Below are positions 17,901 to 26,275 of a DNA stretch of 64,000 nt, piece after piece. The position numbers and the translations under genes were made by a program. Numbering within the stretch: the first letter of the stretch is position 1; each line of letters begins with the position of its first letter. The notes below the pieces were generated by a model. It saw nothing but the letters and a program-made list of their open reading frames with translations. It was not told where the DNA came from and made no database searches. The stretch is from Achromobacter sp. MFA1 R4 (GTDB lineage: Bacteria > Pseudomonadota > Gammaproteobacteria > Burkholderiales > Burkholderiaceae_B): assembly GCF_900156745.1 (NCBI RefSeq), contig NZ_LT707065.1:5902086-5966085 (forward strand), in the 5' to 3' direction.

Positions 17901-19334
17901 TCAGGGCAGCAAGATCTGCCGCCCCGCCCACGGAGCGGCCCGCTCCAGCTCGGCTGCCATGCGCAGGACCTGGTCCTCGCGCCCGAAGTGCCCGATCAAC
18001 TGGCTTGCCACAGGCACTCCCGATTCCGTCCAGTCCAGCGGCAGGCTGGCTGCCGGCTGGCCCGACGCATTGATCACCGCCAGAAAGGTCGCGTAGCGCG
18101 ACACCTTTTCGCGGAACGCCCAGAACTCCCCTTCCAGCGCCAGGTCGCCCAGCTTGGCGGGCAGTTGCGCCAGCGTGGGCGTCAGCACCAGGTCGAAGCC
18201 GGTCATGGCCGACTCGATGGCGCGTCCAATCGCGTGGAAGCGGTTGATCGAATCGACGTATTGCGTGGACGACAACTCGCGTCCGATCGACAGGCCATCG
18301 CGGATGACCGGTTCCAGGTCGTCGTCGCGCAAGGTGCGGCCGCGAATGGCCAGCCTGGCCTGCACGGCCAGCACGATATTGGTGGCCAGCACCGTGCCAT
18401 GGGCGCGGACGAATCCGGAATAGTCCAGGTCGGGCAACGGCGCTTCCACGACCTCGTGGCCCAGCTCCTGGCACAGGCGGGCCGTCCGCTCGACGGCGGC
18501 AAGGCATTCCGGGGCAATGGGAATGCCATTCCAGGCCTGCCGCCACAACGCGATGCGCAGCGGCTCGCGGCGCTGCTCGCGCACCGAATCCAGATAGGAA
18601 CCCGGCGCGGGCGGCGCGGCGTATGGCGCGCCCGGGGCGTAACCGCCGATGCCATCCATGGCGGCCGCGGTATCGCGCACGCTGCGGGTCAGCACGCCTT
18701 CGCAGGCCATGCCGCCCCACCCTTCGCCACGCGCCGGCCCCATGGGCACGCGCCCGCGGCTGGGCTTGAGTCCGAACACGCCGCAGCAGGCCGCCGGAAT
18801 GCGGATCGAACCGCCGCCGTCGCTGCCATGGGCCACCGGCACGATGCCGGCCGCCACCGCGGCCGCCGCGCCGCCGCTCGAACCGCCCACCGACCGGTCG
18901 AGCGCGCGCGGATTCAGCGTGGGCCCGCCGTTGCGGCGCGCTTCCGTGGACGGTCCCATGCACAGTTCAGATACGGTCGTGCGGGCGAAGGGGATCAGCC
19001 CCAGCGCCTCGAAACGCTCGGCCAGCGTCGCGTCGAACCCATACTCGGTGTCGTCGAACAACGCCGAACCCAGGCTGGACGGAAAGCGCCGGCTGGGCAG
19101 GCCGGAATCCTTCAGCAAGAAAGGAATGCCGCGGAACAGGCCGCGTTCGTTCCATTGTTCCGCCAGGCGGCGGCCGGTGTCGGGCTGCGCGTAGGTCAGC
19201 GCGTTCAGCGGCGAGCCGCGTTCCTCGGCCAACTGCAGCGCGCATTCCATCAGTTCCGCCGGCGTCGCCTGCCTGCGCGCAAGCAGCGCCGCCAGGTCCA
19301 ACCCATCCAGCTTTTCGTATTCGTCTATCCGCAT
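17901..19334 (-). CDS. Amidase (amidase signature family)
   Basis: A 477-residue cytoplasmic amidase. The Ser-cisSer-Lys triad is visible: Lys75 (FLLKDSG), Ser152 in the GGSSGG motif and Ser176 in GSDGGGSIRIP. The start MRIDEYEKLDG at 19334 has AGGGAAG upstream; the longer frame to 19412 adds residues unlike the family. It is the first gene of the minus-strand operon and would hydrolyse the amide bond of the compound imported by the downstream ABC system. The specific amide is unknown. Confidence 0.92.
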   Translation of the reverse strand: MRIDEYEKLDGLDLAALLARRQATPAELMECALQLAEERGSPLNALTYAQPDTGRRLAEQWNERGLFRGIPFLLKDSGLPSRRFPSSLGSALFDDTEYGFDATLAERFEALGLIPFARTTVSELCMGPSTEARRNGGPTLNPRALDRSVGGSSGGAAAAVAAGIVPVAHGSDGGGSIRIPAACCGVFGLKPSRGRVPMGPARGEGWGGMACEGVLTRSVRDTAAAMDGIGGYAPGAPYAAPPAPGSYLDSVREQRREPLRIALWRQAWNGIPIAPECLAAVERTARLCQELGHEVVEAPLPDLDYSGFVRAHGTVLATNIVLAVQARLAIRGRTLRDDDLEPVIRDGLSIGRELSSTQYVDSINRFHAIGRAIESAMTGFDLVLTPTLAQLPAKLGDLALEGEFWAFREKVSRYATFLAVINASGQPAASLPLDWTESGVPVASQLIGHFGREDQVLRMAAELERAAPWAGRQILLP

Positions 19335-19420
19335 GACTTCCCTGCAAATTTGATGCGCCTGAGCGGCGGGCGCGACACGGCGCATCCGGTTCGATGCGCG
19401 ATCACGGGTCAACTTTTGAA

Positions 19421-19437
19421 GTATTGATTAGCAATAC
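19421..19437. promoter_or_regulatory. Perfect inverted repeat in the amidase / M81 divergent promoter
   Basis: GTATTG-ATTAG-CAATAC is a perfect 6+5+6 dyad in the most AT-rich part of the 300-bp region between the amidase operon (minus) and the M81 peptidase gene (plus). It sits 87 bp upstream of the amidase start. The position suggests an operator shared by both directions. The binding protein is unknown; the nearest regulator gene is the IclR gene at 8522. The rest of 19335-19634 shows no gene. Confidence 0.55.
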
Positions 19438-19634
19438 CTACGTAGTTCATAAAAATATTCTAAGCGAGCAACTTCGCGGCGTGCAACGCAGGATTGATCA
19501 GGGATTTCCCGCGATAACGGGCGTGGGCGGCCATGGGCGGACCTATGCGGCACTAGCGGTATTGCTGAAGGCGGCGCCGCCCCCAATAATTCCCGGACCC
19601 TTGAATTCACGCCCCATCGGCGAGGAAAACGAAC

Positions 19635-21131
19635 ATGCACATCCTGGTTGCAGGCTTCCAGCACGAAACCAACACCTTCGCGCCGTCCAAGGCGGGCTAC
19701 GAGAACTTCGTCCGCGGCGAGGGCTTTCCCGCGATGGTGCGCGGCGCGGATGTGCTGGGGCTGCGCGAGGTCAACATTCCGGCGGGCGGCTTCATCAATG
19801 CCGTGGAGGCCGAAGGCCACACCGTCAAGACCGTGATCTGGGCTGGCGCGAGTCCGTCGGCCCATGTGACGCAGGACGCCTACGAGCGCATCGCCGGCGA
19901 GATCCTGGACGCGGTCCGGGCGGGCGGCTTTGACGCCATCTACCTGGACCTGCACGGCGCGATGGTCACCGAGCATCTGGACGACGGCGAAGGCGAACTC
20001 CTGGCCCGCGTGCGCGAGATCGTGGGGCCGGACGTGCCGGTGGTCGCCAGCCTTGACCTGCACGCGAACGTCACCGCGCGCATGCTGCAGATGGCGGACG
20101 GACTGGTCGCGTTCCGCACCTATCCGCACGTGGACATGGCCGACACCGGCGAGCGGGCCGCGCGCCTGCTGGCCGCCCGCATCCAGGCCGGCGAGCAATG
20201 GACGCGCAGCGAACGCCGGCTGCCTTTCCTGATTCCGATCAACGGCATGTGCACCATGCTCCAGCCCTCGCAGGGCGTGTACGAACTGCTGGCGGAACTG
20301 GAACAGGCGCCCGGGATCGCGTCGATCTCGTTCGCGCCGGGCTTTCCGGCGGCGGATTTTCCGGAGTGCGGGCCGGTGGTGTGGGCCTACGGCACGGACG
20401 CCGCGGCAGTGACACAGGCGGTGGAATCGCTGTACGCCCGCGTGCAGGCGCTGGAGCCCGAATGGTCGCCCGATTTCCTGGAGCCGGCCGAAGCCGTGCG
20501 GCGCGCGCAGGCCCTGGCCGCCAGCGCCACGCGACCCGTGGTCATCGCGGACACGCAGGACAATCCCGGCGCGGGCGGCGACGCGAACACGACCGGCATG
20601 CTGCGCGCGCTGGTGCAGGCCGACGCGCAGAACGCGGCGTTGGGGCTGCTTTATGACCCCGAGGCGGTGCGCCAGGCGACGAACGCAGGCGTAGGCGCCA
20701 CCGTCAGGCTCAGCCTGGGCGGACAATCCGGCGTGGCGGGCGATGCGCCGTTCGAAGGCGAATTCGAGGTCGAGGCGCTGTCAGACGGCAAGCTGCGTTT
20801 CGACGGGCCGATGATGAACGGCATGGACGTGGACCTGGGCGCGGTCGCCACGCTGCGCATCGGCGGCGTGCGCGTCGTGGTCAGCGCCGGCAAGGCGCAG
20901 ATGCTGGACCGCAACCTGTTCCGCGTCGGCGGCGTGCAGCCCGAGGAGATGGGGATGCTGGTGGTGAAAAGCTCGGTGCACTTCCGCGCCGATTTCCAGC
21001 CCATCGCGCACGAAGTGTTGGTGGCCAAGGCGCCCGGCCCGATGCAGGCCGACCCCGCGGACCTGCCCTGGACCCGACTGGCGCCGGGGATGCGGGTGCG
21101 GCCGCAGGGGCAGCCGTTCGCGGCGAAGTGA
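19635..21131 (+). CDS. M81-family metallopeptidase (MlrC-like)
   Basis: A 498-residue protein with both MlrC domains. The N-terminal MHILVAGFQHETNTFAPSKA, YLDLHGAMVTEHLDDGEGELL, SLDLHANVTARM and FRTYPHVDMADTG carry the candidate zinc ligands. The C-terminal part includes ADTQDNPGAGGDANTTG. MlrC is the metallopeptidase that degrades linearised microcystin in Sphingomonas; most proteobacterial homologues sit next to peptide importers and act on unknown peptides. It diverges from the amidase-importer operon across a shared promoter, so it probably acts in the same pathway. AGGAAA precedes the ATG. Confidence 0.9.
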   Translation: MHILVAGFQHETNTFAPSKAGYENFVRGEGFPAMVRGADVLGLREVNIPAGGFINAVEAEGHTVKTVIWAGASPSAHVTQDAYERIAGEILDAVRAGGFDAIYLDLHGAMVTEHLDDGEGELLARVREIVGPDVPVVASLDLHANVTARMLQMADGLVAFRTYPHVDMADTGERAARLLAARIQAGEQWTRSERRLPFLIPINGMCTMLQPSQGVYELLAELEQAPGIASISFAPGFPAADFPECGPVVWAYGTDAAAVTQAVESLYARVQALEPEWSPDFLEPAEAVRRAQALAASATRPVVIADTQDNPGAGGDANTTGMLRALVQADAQNAALGLLYDPEAVRQATNAGVGATVRLSLGGQSGVAGDAPFEGEFEVEALSDGKLRFDGPMMNGMDVDLGAVATLRIGGVRVVVSAGKAQMLDRNLFRVGGVQPEEMGMLVVKSSVHFRADFQPIAHEVLVAKAPGPMQADPADLPWTRLAPGMRVRPQGQPFAAK

Positions 21132-21176
21132 GGGCTGTGGTCTGGCGGGTCGGCAGCGGCCCGCCGGGCGGCCGGA

Positions 21177-21881
21177 TTACTTCAGCTTGCCCTGCGGGCT
21201 GACGAAGTCTTCCAACGTCAGCCCCTTTTCCTTCAGGATCGCTTCAAGCAGCGGCTGCAGCTTGCCCAGGCTTTCCTGGACGGTCTCGCGCACGGTGTCG
21301 ACGATGACCTGGGTGCTGCGCTCGATCTCGATATTGACCGCGTCGCCCACCTGCTTGTCCTCGAAGACCGTCATGCGGCGCGTCTCGGGGATCAGCCAGA
21401 CCTCGAACCAGCCCTCGGCGCGGTTCACTTCCGACACGGTGAGGCTGGCGCCGTTGATGGCGATGTAGCCCTTGGCGAACACGTACTTGCGAAACGCCTC
21501 GGGGATGCTGAAGCGCATCAGGCGATTGGTGTCGGAGGACTTCACCATCAGCACTTCCGACGTGAAATCGACGTGGCCCGACAGCGGATGGCCGCCGATC
21601 TCGGCGCCGTCCTTGGCCGCGCGCTCGACGTTGGCGCGGTCGCCCTCGGCGTAGCGGCCCAGCGTGGTGATGGCCAGGCTTTGCAGCATGACATCGAAGG
21701 TGGCCTGGGTTTCCGACAGGATTTCAGTGACGGTCAGGCACACGCCGTCCGTCGATACGCTGGCGCCGATGGCCAGGTCGGTGCAGAAGCCCGGGGGGAA
21801 ATCCAGCGTGAACGTGCGCAGGCCCTCGCGATCCGCGATCTTTGCGATCTTCGCGGTGCCTTGAACAATACCGGTGAACAT
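21177..21881 (-). CDS. ribE: Riboflavin synthase, alpha subunit
   Basis: A 234-residue protein with two homologous lumazine-binding barrels, each with the start/middle motifs of the family: MFTGIVQGTAKI, GVCLTVTEI, GDRANVERAAKDGAEIGGHPLSGHVDF and the second-repeat GASLTVSEVNRAEGWFEVWLIPETRRMT. It would dismutate two 6,7-dimethyl-8-ribityllumazine molecules into riboflavin. It most resembles the E. coli RibC type. It is about 20 residues longer than E. coli RibC at the C-terminus, stands alone rather than in a ribD-ribBA-ribH cluster, and I see no FMN riboswitch upstream, so it may be a second copy. Confidence 0.9.
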   Translation of the reverse strand: MFTGIVQGTAKIAKIADREGLRTFTLDFPPGFCTDLAIGASVSTDGVCLTVTEILSETQATFDVMLQSLAITTLGRYAEGDRANVERAAKDGAEIGGHPLSGHVDFTSEVLMVKSSDTNRLMRFSIPEAFRKYVFAKGYIAINGASLTVSEVNRAEGWFEVWLIPETRRMTVFEDKQVGDAVNIEIERSTQVIVDTVRETVQESLGKLQPLLEAILKEKGLTLEDFVSPQGKLK

Positions 21882-21981
21882 ACGGATCCTGAATGCGGGG
21901 CGGCGCGCCCCGGAAGCAAAACATCAACGTTAACCGATATTTTGCCCGGGGCCGCCGCCCGTCCCGCGATCCGTATCGCGA

Positions 21982-23415
21982 TCAGTGGCGAATGGCGATG
22001 GTCTTCAGGGAGGTGAAGCCGTAGAGCGCCTCAAAGCCCTTCTCGCGGCCATAGCCCGACTGGCGCGACCCGCCGAACGGCAGCTCCACGCCGCCGCCCG
22101 CGCCGTAGTTGTTGATGAACACCTGGCCGGCGCGCAGCTTGCGCGCCAGGCGCATCTGGCGGCCGCCATCGCGGGTCCACACGCCGGCCACCAGGCCGTA
22201 GAGCGTGCCATTGGCGATTTCCAGCGCTTCTTCCTCGGTGTCGAAGACCATGGCGGCCAGCACCGGACCGAAGACCTCTTCCTGCGCCAGGCGGCTATCC
22301 GGCGGCACGTCGCGGAACAGGACGGGCGGCTGGTAGAAGCCCGCTTCCGGCGTGCCGTCCTTCAGCTTGCCGCGCGCGGCCACTTTCATGCCTTGCGCTT
22401 CGGCCTCGGCGAGGAACCCGCGCACGCGGTCCTGCTGGCGGGCGTTGATCAGCGGGCCGACGTCCAGGTCGGCGGCGGCCGGGCCGGTCACCGTGGCCGC
22501 GAACGCGTCCGACAGGCGCTTGAGCACGGTTTCATACACGCCGCGCTGGATCAGCACGCGGCTGCCAGCCGAGCACGTCTGGCCCGCGTTCTGGATGATG
22601 GCGCCCAGCAGCACGGGCATCGCGGCGTCCAGGTCGGCATCGTCGAACACGATCTGCGGCGACTTGCCACCCAGTTCCAGCGTGACGGGCACGTGGTTTT
22701 CCGCGGCGGCGTGGGCCACCATCTTGCCCGTCTGCGGCGAGCCGGTGAAAGAGATGTGGTCGATGCCGGGATGCGCGGACAGCGCGGCGCCCGCTTCGTG
22801 GCCGTAGCCGGTGACGATGTTCAGCGCGCCCGCGGGCAGCCCCACCTCGGCGGCGATCTCGGCCAGCTTGAGCAGCGACAGGCAGGCGTCTTCGGCAGGC
22901 TTGACCACGCAGGCATTGCCCGCGGCCAGCGCCGCGCCGACGCTGCGCCCGAAGATCTGCAGGGGGTAGTTCCAGGGCACGATGTGGCCGGTGACGCCGT
23001 GCGGCTCGCGCACCGTCAGGACGGTGAAGCCCGGCGTGTAGGGAATGGTCTCGCCGTGCAGCTTGTCGACCGCGCCGGCGTAGAACTCGAAGTAGCGCGC
23101 CACGGCGGCGGCGTCGGCGCGGGCCTGCTTGATGGGCTTGCCGGTGTCTGCCGATTCAAGCTGGGCCAGTTCTTCCTGGCGGTCCAGCAGGGCAAACGCG
23201 ATCTTCATCAGCAGCCGGCTGCGAACGGCGGGCGCCATCTGGCCCCACTCGCCCTCGAAGGCCTGGCGCGCGGCCTGCACGGCGCGGTCCACGTCGGCTT
23301 CGTTCGAGCGGGCCAGCGCCTCGAACGGCTTGCCATCGGACGGGTTCAGGACGGGAATGGTTTCACCGGTGGCAGCGGCCACCCATTGGTTGGCGATAAA
23401 GTTCTTCTGAGTCAC
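21982..23415 (-). CDS. NAD(P)-dependent aldehyde dehydrogenase
   Basis: A 477-residue aldehyde dehydrogenase. The cofactor/active-site landmarks are VPWNYPLQIFGRS, FTGSPQTGK, the catalytic Glu in LELGGKSPQIVF and the nucleophile Cys in NAGQTCSAGSRVLI, with the C-terminal PFGGSRQSGYGREKG. It oxidises an aldehyde to the acid; substrate unknown, though gamma-aminobutyraldehyde/betaine aldehyde-type enzymes look closest. I chose the GTG at 23415 (VTQKNFIANQW) because that is where homologues normally begin. The frame is open to a TTG at 23544, so the start is uncertain. It diverges from the FadR-type gene. Confidence 0.92.
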   Translation of the reverse strand: MTQKNFIANQWVAAATGETIPVLNPSDGKPFEALARSNEADVDRAVQAARQAFEGEWGQMAPAVRSRLLMKIAFALLDRQEELAQLESADTGKPIKQARADAAAVARYFEFYAGAVDKLHGETIPYTPGFTVLTVREPHGVTGHIVPWNYPLQIFGRSVGAALAAGNACVVKPAEDACLSLLKLAEIAAEVGLPAGALNIVTGYGHEAGAALSAHPGIDHISFTGSPQTGKMVAHAAAENHVPVTLELGGKSPQIVFDDADLDAAMPVLLGAIIQNAGQTCSAGSRVLIQRGVYETVLKRLSDAFAATVTGPAAADLDVGPLINARQQDRVRGFLAEAEAQGMKVAARGKLKDGTPEAGFYQPPVLFRDVPPDSRLAQEEVFGPVLAAMVFDTEEEALEIANGTLYGLVAGVWTRDGGRQMRLARKLRAGQVFINNYGAGGGVELPFGGSRQSGYGREKGFEALYGFTSLKTIAIRH

Positions 23416-23712
23416 GATGTGCGGAGTAAAGTAGCGGCCGAACGGCCGGTTGGGGGGATCTGCGTGTCTCCAGGCGCTTCCCGGCGGCTGGGCCGGTTGC
23501 GCCGCCGGCGCGTCGTGCGCGCGGGCGTTGTGGTTTGATGGCAAGGTACGGGAGCGCCCCGCAACTTGTCAATTGGAATGACAGCTTTTATCCCAAGCTT
23601 CGGGACATTTTTCTGAATGACCGGGTTATCCCTAATATTTCAGGGGCTTAGCGCCCCACGGGTTAGTCATGAAGGATGACAACCTGTCCCCCATCTTCAA
23701 GGAGCGCGCCTG

Positions 23713-24516
23713 ATGAGCAACGTGCGTGACCCGCAGCTCGAATCGCTGTTGGCCGCGGCCACCCGCCCCCGTCCCGAGCTGGACGTGCTGGCGGAAGTGG
23801 CGTCCGGCCTGGGCTACGTCCGCGCCGAGCGCTTTGCCGAGCGCGTCTACGAAAGCCTCTTCTACGCGATCGCCACCGGCAAGATCGCGCCCGGCAACAA
23901 GCTGCCCACGGAGCTGGAACTGGCTGCGCTGTTCGAGGTGTCGCGCCCCGTCGTGCGCCAGGCGCTGGACCGGCTGCGCGAAGACCAGCTCGTGGATTCC
24001 ATCCGGGGATCGGGCACCTACGTGAAGTCCAAGCCGGACCTGATGGGCGGCATGCCGGCAATCGACCCCGCGCGCCGGGTCGGCCACATCCTCGAAGGCC
24101 TGGAACTACGCATGGTGATCGAACCCGAGTGCGCCCACCTCGCCGCGCTGCGCCGCACCCCCGAGGATCTGCAGGAAATGGACCGCATGCTGACCGGCTA
24201 CGAAGAAGCCGACGCGTCCGGCGCCATCGCCCACCATCACGACTACGGCTTTCACCGCGCGATTGCGTCCGCCACCGGCAACCAGCGCTTCGTGCAGGTG
24301 CTCAAGTCGCTGGAATACGACGTCAGCCACGCCGTGAACGTCATGCGCCATCTGGTGCACATCGAACCCTGGAAGCGCACGCGCGCGGCCATCGACGAGC
24401 ATCGCCACATCTACACCCTGATCCGCGACCAGGACGCCGACGGCGCGCGCAACGTCATGCGCGCCCACATCGAAAAAGCCCGCAGCCGCATGCTCAACAG
24501 CGGCTCCGAACACTAA
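23713..24516 (+). CDS. GntR-family regulator, FadR/FCD subgroup
   Basis: A 267-residue regulator with a winged HTH (FAERVYESLFYAIATGKIAPGNKLPTELELAALFEVSRPVVRQALDRL, about 41-85, closing with IRGSGTYV) and an all-helical FCD effector domain with likely metal ligands in DYGFHRAI and two later His-containing helices (EHRHIYTLI, MRAHIEKA). AAGGAG is at an ideal distance from the ATG. It is divergent from the aldehyde dehydrogenase and 18 bp ahead of an SDR gene, so it probably regulates both in response to a carboxylic acid. Confidence 0.92.
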   Translation: MSNVRDPQLESLLAAATRPRPELDVLAEVASGLGYVRAERFAERVYESLFYAIATGKIAPGNKLPTELELAALFEVSRPVVRQALDRLREDQLVDSIRGSGTYVKSKPDLMGGMPAIDPARRVGHILEGLELRMVIEPECAHLAALRRTPEDLQEMDRMLTGYEEADASGAIAHHHDYGFHRAIASATGNQRFVQVLKSLEYDVSHAVNVMRHLVHIEPWKRTRAAIDEHRHIYTLIRDQDADGARNVMRAHIEKARSRMLNSGSEH

Positions 24517-24534
24517 GCAGGAAACCGTTTCCCC

Positions 24535-25317
24535 ATGTCATCGCAACGCCCGCAACTGAACCTGGACCAGCAACTCGTCATCGTCACCGGCGCCAGCCGC
24601 GGCCTGGGCGCCGCCATCGCCCAAGCCTTCCTGCGTGAAGGCGCCCGGGTGGTCATCAACTACCTGAACAGCGCCGATCGCGCGCAGGCGCTCGCGGCGT
24701 CCGCCCCGGATCGCGCCCTGGCCGTGCAGGCCGACGTGCGCGACCCGGCCGCCGTCGCCGCCATGGTCGCGCGCGCCAGCCAGCATTTCGGCCGGCCGGT
24801 TCACACCATCGTCAACAACGCCCTGCCCGCCTTCCAGTTCAACGGCGACGCCCGCCCCCACGCCGACACGCTGGACTGGGCGCAGATGAACGCCCAGCTC
24901 GAAGGCAGCGTGCGCGCCGCCCTGAACACCACGCAGGCCGCCCTGCCCGGCATGCGCGCCGCCGGCGGCGGACGCATCATCAACGTCGGCACCAACCTGG
25001 TCCAAAACCCGGTCGTCCCCTACCACGACTACACCGCCGCCAAGGCCGCCCTGCTCGCCTTCACCCGCACCCTGTCGCACGAGCTGGGCGCGGACGGCAT
25101 CACCGTCAACATGGTGTCCGGCGGCCTGCTGCGCACCACCGACGCCTCGGCCGCCACGCCCGACGCCGTCTTCGACATGATCGCCGCCGGCACCCCGCTG
25201 CGCGAAGTCACCACGCCCGAGCAGTTCGCCGACGCGGTGCTGTTCTTCGCCAGCCCGTGGTCGCGGGCGGTGACGGGACAGAATCTGATTGTCGATGGGG
25301 GGCTGGTGAAGGGGTGA
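24535..25317 (+). CDS. SDR-family oxidoreductase (FabG-like)
   Basis: A 260-residue short-chain dehydrogenase. The cofactor motif TGASRGLG is at 18-25 and the catalytic Tyr166/Lys170 lie in YTAAK. Two deviations are visible: the usual NNAG reads NNAL, and the active-site Ser position is Thr153 (NVGTN). Annotation as 3-oxoacyl-ACP reductase would be generic; the place after a FadR-type regulator and near an aldehyde dehydrogenase suggests oxidation of an alcohol or keto group in a small catabolic set. It ends 58 bp from the toxin relic, with no clear terminator. Confidence 0.88.
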   Translation: MSSQRPQLNLDQQLVIVTGASRGLGAAIAQAFLREGARVVINYLNSADRAQALAASAPDRALAVQADVRDPAAVAAMVARASQHFGRPVHTIVNNALPAFQFNGDARPHADTLDWAQMNAQLEGSVRAALNTTQAALPGMRAAGGGRIINVGTNLVQNPVVPYHDYTAAKAALLAFTRTLSHELGADGITVNMVSGGLLRTTDASAATPDAVFDMIAAGTPLREVTTPEQFADAVLFFASPWSRAVTGQNLIVDGGLVKG

Positions 25318-25375
25318 TGGGCGCGTCTGGCAACCAGAAGCTGGGGAAGGAAGACTGCAGGATTTGAACGACTAA

Positions 25376-25789
25376 CTAGCGTGCTTCCGACGGAGCAGGC
25401 GGCTGCCCCGCCTCCGTCCACAAATAATTCAGATACTCGGCGAACTCTTCGGCTTCCAGCCTGCCATCCGCAAGATAAACAACTGCGTCTTCAAGCGCGA
25501 AACTGGTAGGGATAAGAATATCCTCGCTCAATAGGTAATCGAGCGCACAGGAAAGCGCCGTGCGTTAATTTCCATCGTTAAACACATGCCCACGGGCCAA
25601 GGCCGCCGCGTAAAGAGCAGCGATGGAGAAAACATCAACCATATGGCCATATAGTTGGTGCATTTCAATGCGCTTCAATGCGCCTTCCACGCCACCCCTG
25701 CCTCCGTTAGCGAATCCGACGATCCCACCAAGTCGCTCGATGATTTCATCATGGACGGCAATGACTTGGTCCAGGTCCAGGAGCGGCAT
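25376..25789 (-). pseudogene. Doc/Fic-family (death-on-curing) toxin gene broken by a stop in its catalytic motif
   Basis: The first 74 codons encode a Doc-like N-terminus (LDLDQVIAVHDEIIERLGGIVG, GGVEGALKRIEMHQLYGHMVDVFSIAALYAAALARGHVFNDGN). A TAA at 25565-25567 then replaces the lysine codon of the Fic motif HxFx(D/E)(A/G)NKR. Past the stop the same frame stays open for 62 codons to a TAG at 25376-25378 and reads RTALSCALDYLLSEDI and later ADGRLEAEEFAEYL, which is normal Doc C-terminal sequence. A single A-to-T change from AAA explains it. Doc toxins phosphorylate EF-Tu; the truncated product lacks the catalytic lysine, arginine and the rest of the fold, so it should be inactive. Confidence 0.85.
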
Positions 25790-26001
25790 CAGCGATCTTT
25801 AAGTGCACGAAGGACTGCGCCATGATGGCGCAGAATCACCTGTACTCGCGCCTTCGTCCTATCCTTGGCCTGTTCCTTGGTCGTCGGTGTGAAGGTGTCG
25901 CCCACCGTCAGCGACTTGGGAAGTATCGCCGCGCGGCTCGTCGTCTTGGCTTGTTTGACAATGTCTTTGTAATACGAAATCGAGTGCTTGAAATCTGACA
26001 T
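25789..26001 (-). CDS. Small protein, probable antitoxin partner of the broken Doc toxin
   Basis: A 70-residue basic protein beginning MSDFKHSISYYKDIVKQAK, with a helical C-terminal half (KEQAKDRTKARVQVILRHHGAVLRALKD). It has a good GGAG 8 bp before the ATG, and its stop overlaps the toxin ATG (ATGA at 25787-25790 on the minus strand). That overlap and gene order are typical of toxin-antitoxin pairs. I do not recognise it as Phd, MazE or another named antitoxin family, so the role is inferred from context only. The gene itself looks intact. Confidence 0.6.
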   Translation of the reverse strand: MSDFKHSISYYKDIVKQAKTTSRAAILPKSLTVGDTFTPTTKEQAKDRTKARVQVILRHHGAVLRALKDR

Positions 26002-26275
26002 TTCTCTCTCTCCAGTAGCGGAGCCATGACGAAAATGTACTTGATTCCTACACCCCAGGGCAACGTAACTGCTTCCCGCTCGGCGGCGTCGGAATAGGCT
26101 TTCGACGCATCACTCGCTGGTTCTCGCGAAGGCAAGGCATCGTAGGGGCGCGGTATCATTCCGCTTCCGTAGGAAATGGCTGCGCCCACCCGCCCTCGCT
26201 CTCATGCGGAGCCAGAGGCCTTGATCCAGAATAAGACGGCCGGAAAGCCGCATACACGAACGAACTACCAACAAC

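Noticed and set aside
15277..18096. A 939-residue plus-strand frame across the peptide-importer genes
   Set aside because: Antisense shadow; the minus strand carries recognisable permease, SBP and amidase genes.
23416..23544. N-terminal extension of the aldehyde dehydrogenase from a TTG at 23544
   Set aside because: The extra 43 residues are low-complexity and not found at the start of the family; the GTG at 23415 fits, although without a clear ribosome-binding site.
25908..26189. 93-residue minus-strand frame overlapping the antitoxin gene
   Set aside because: No ribosome-binding site, no protein-like pattern, and it overlaps a better-supported gene in another frame.
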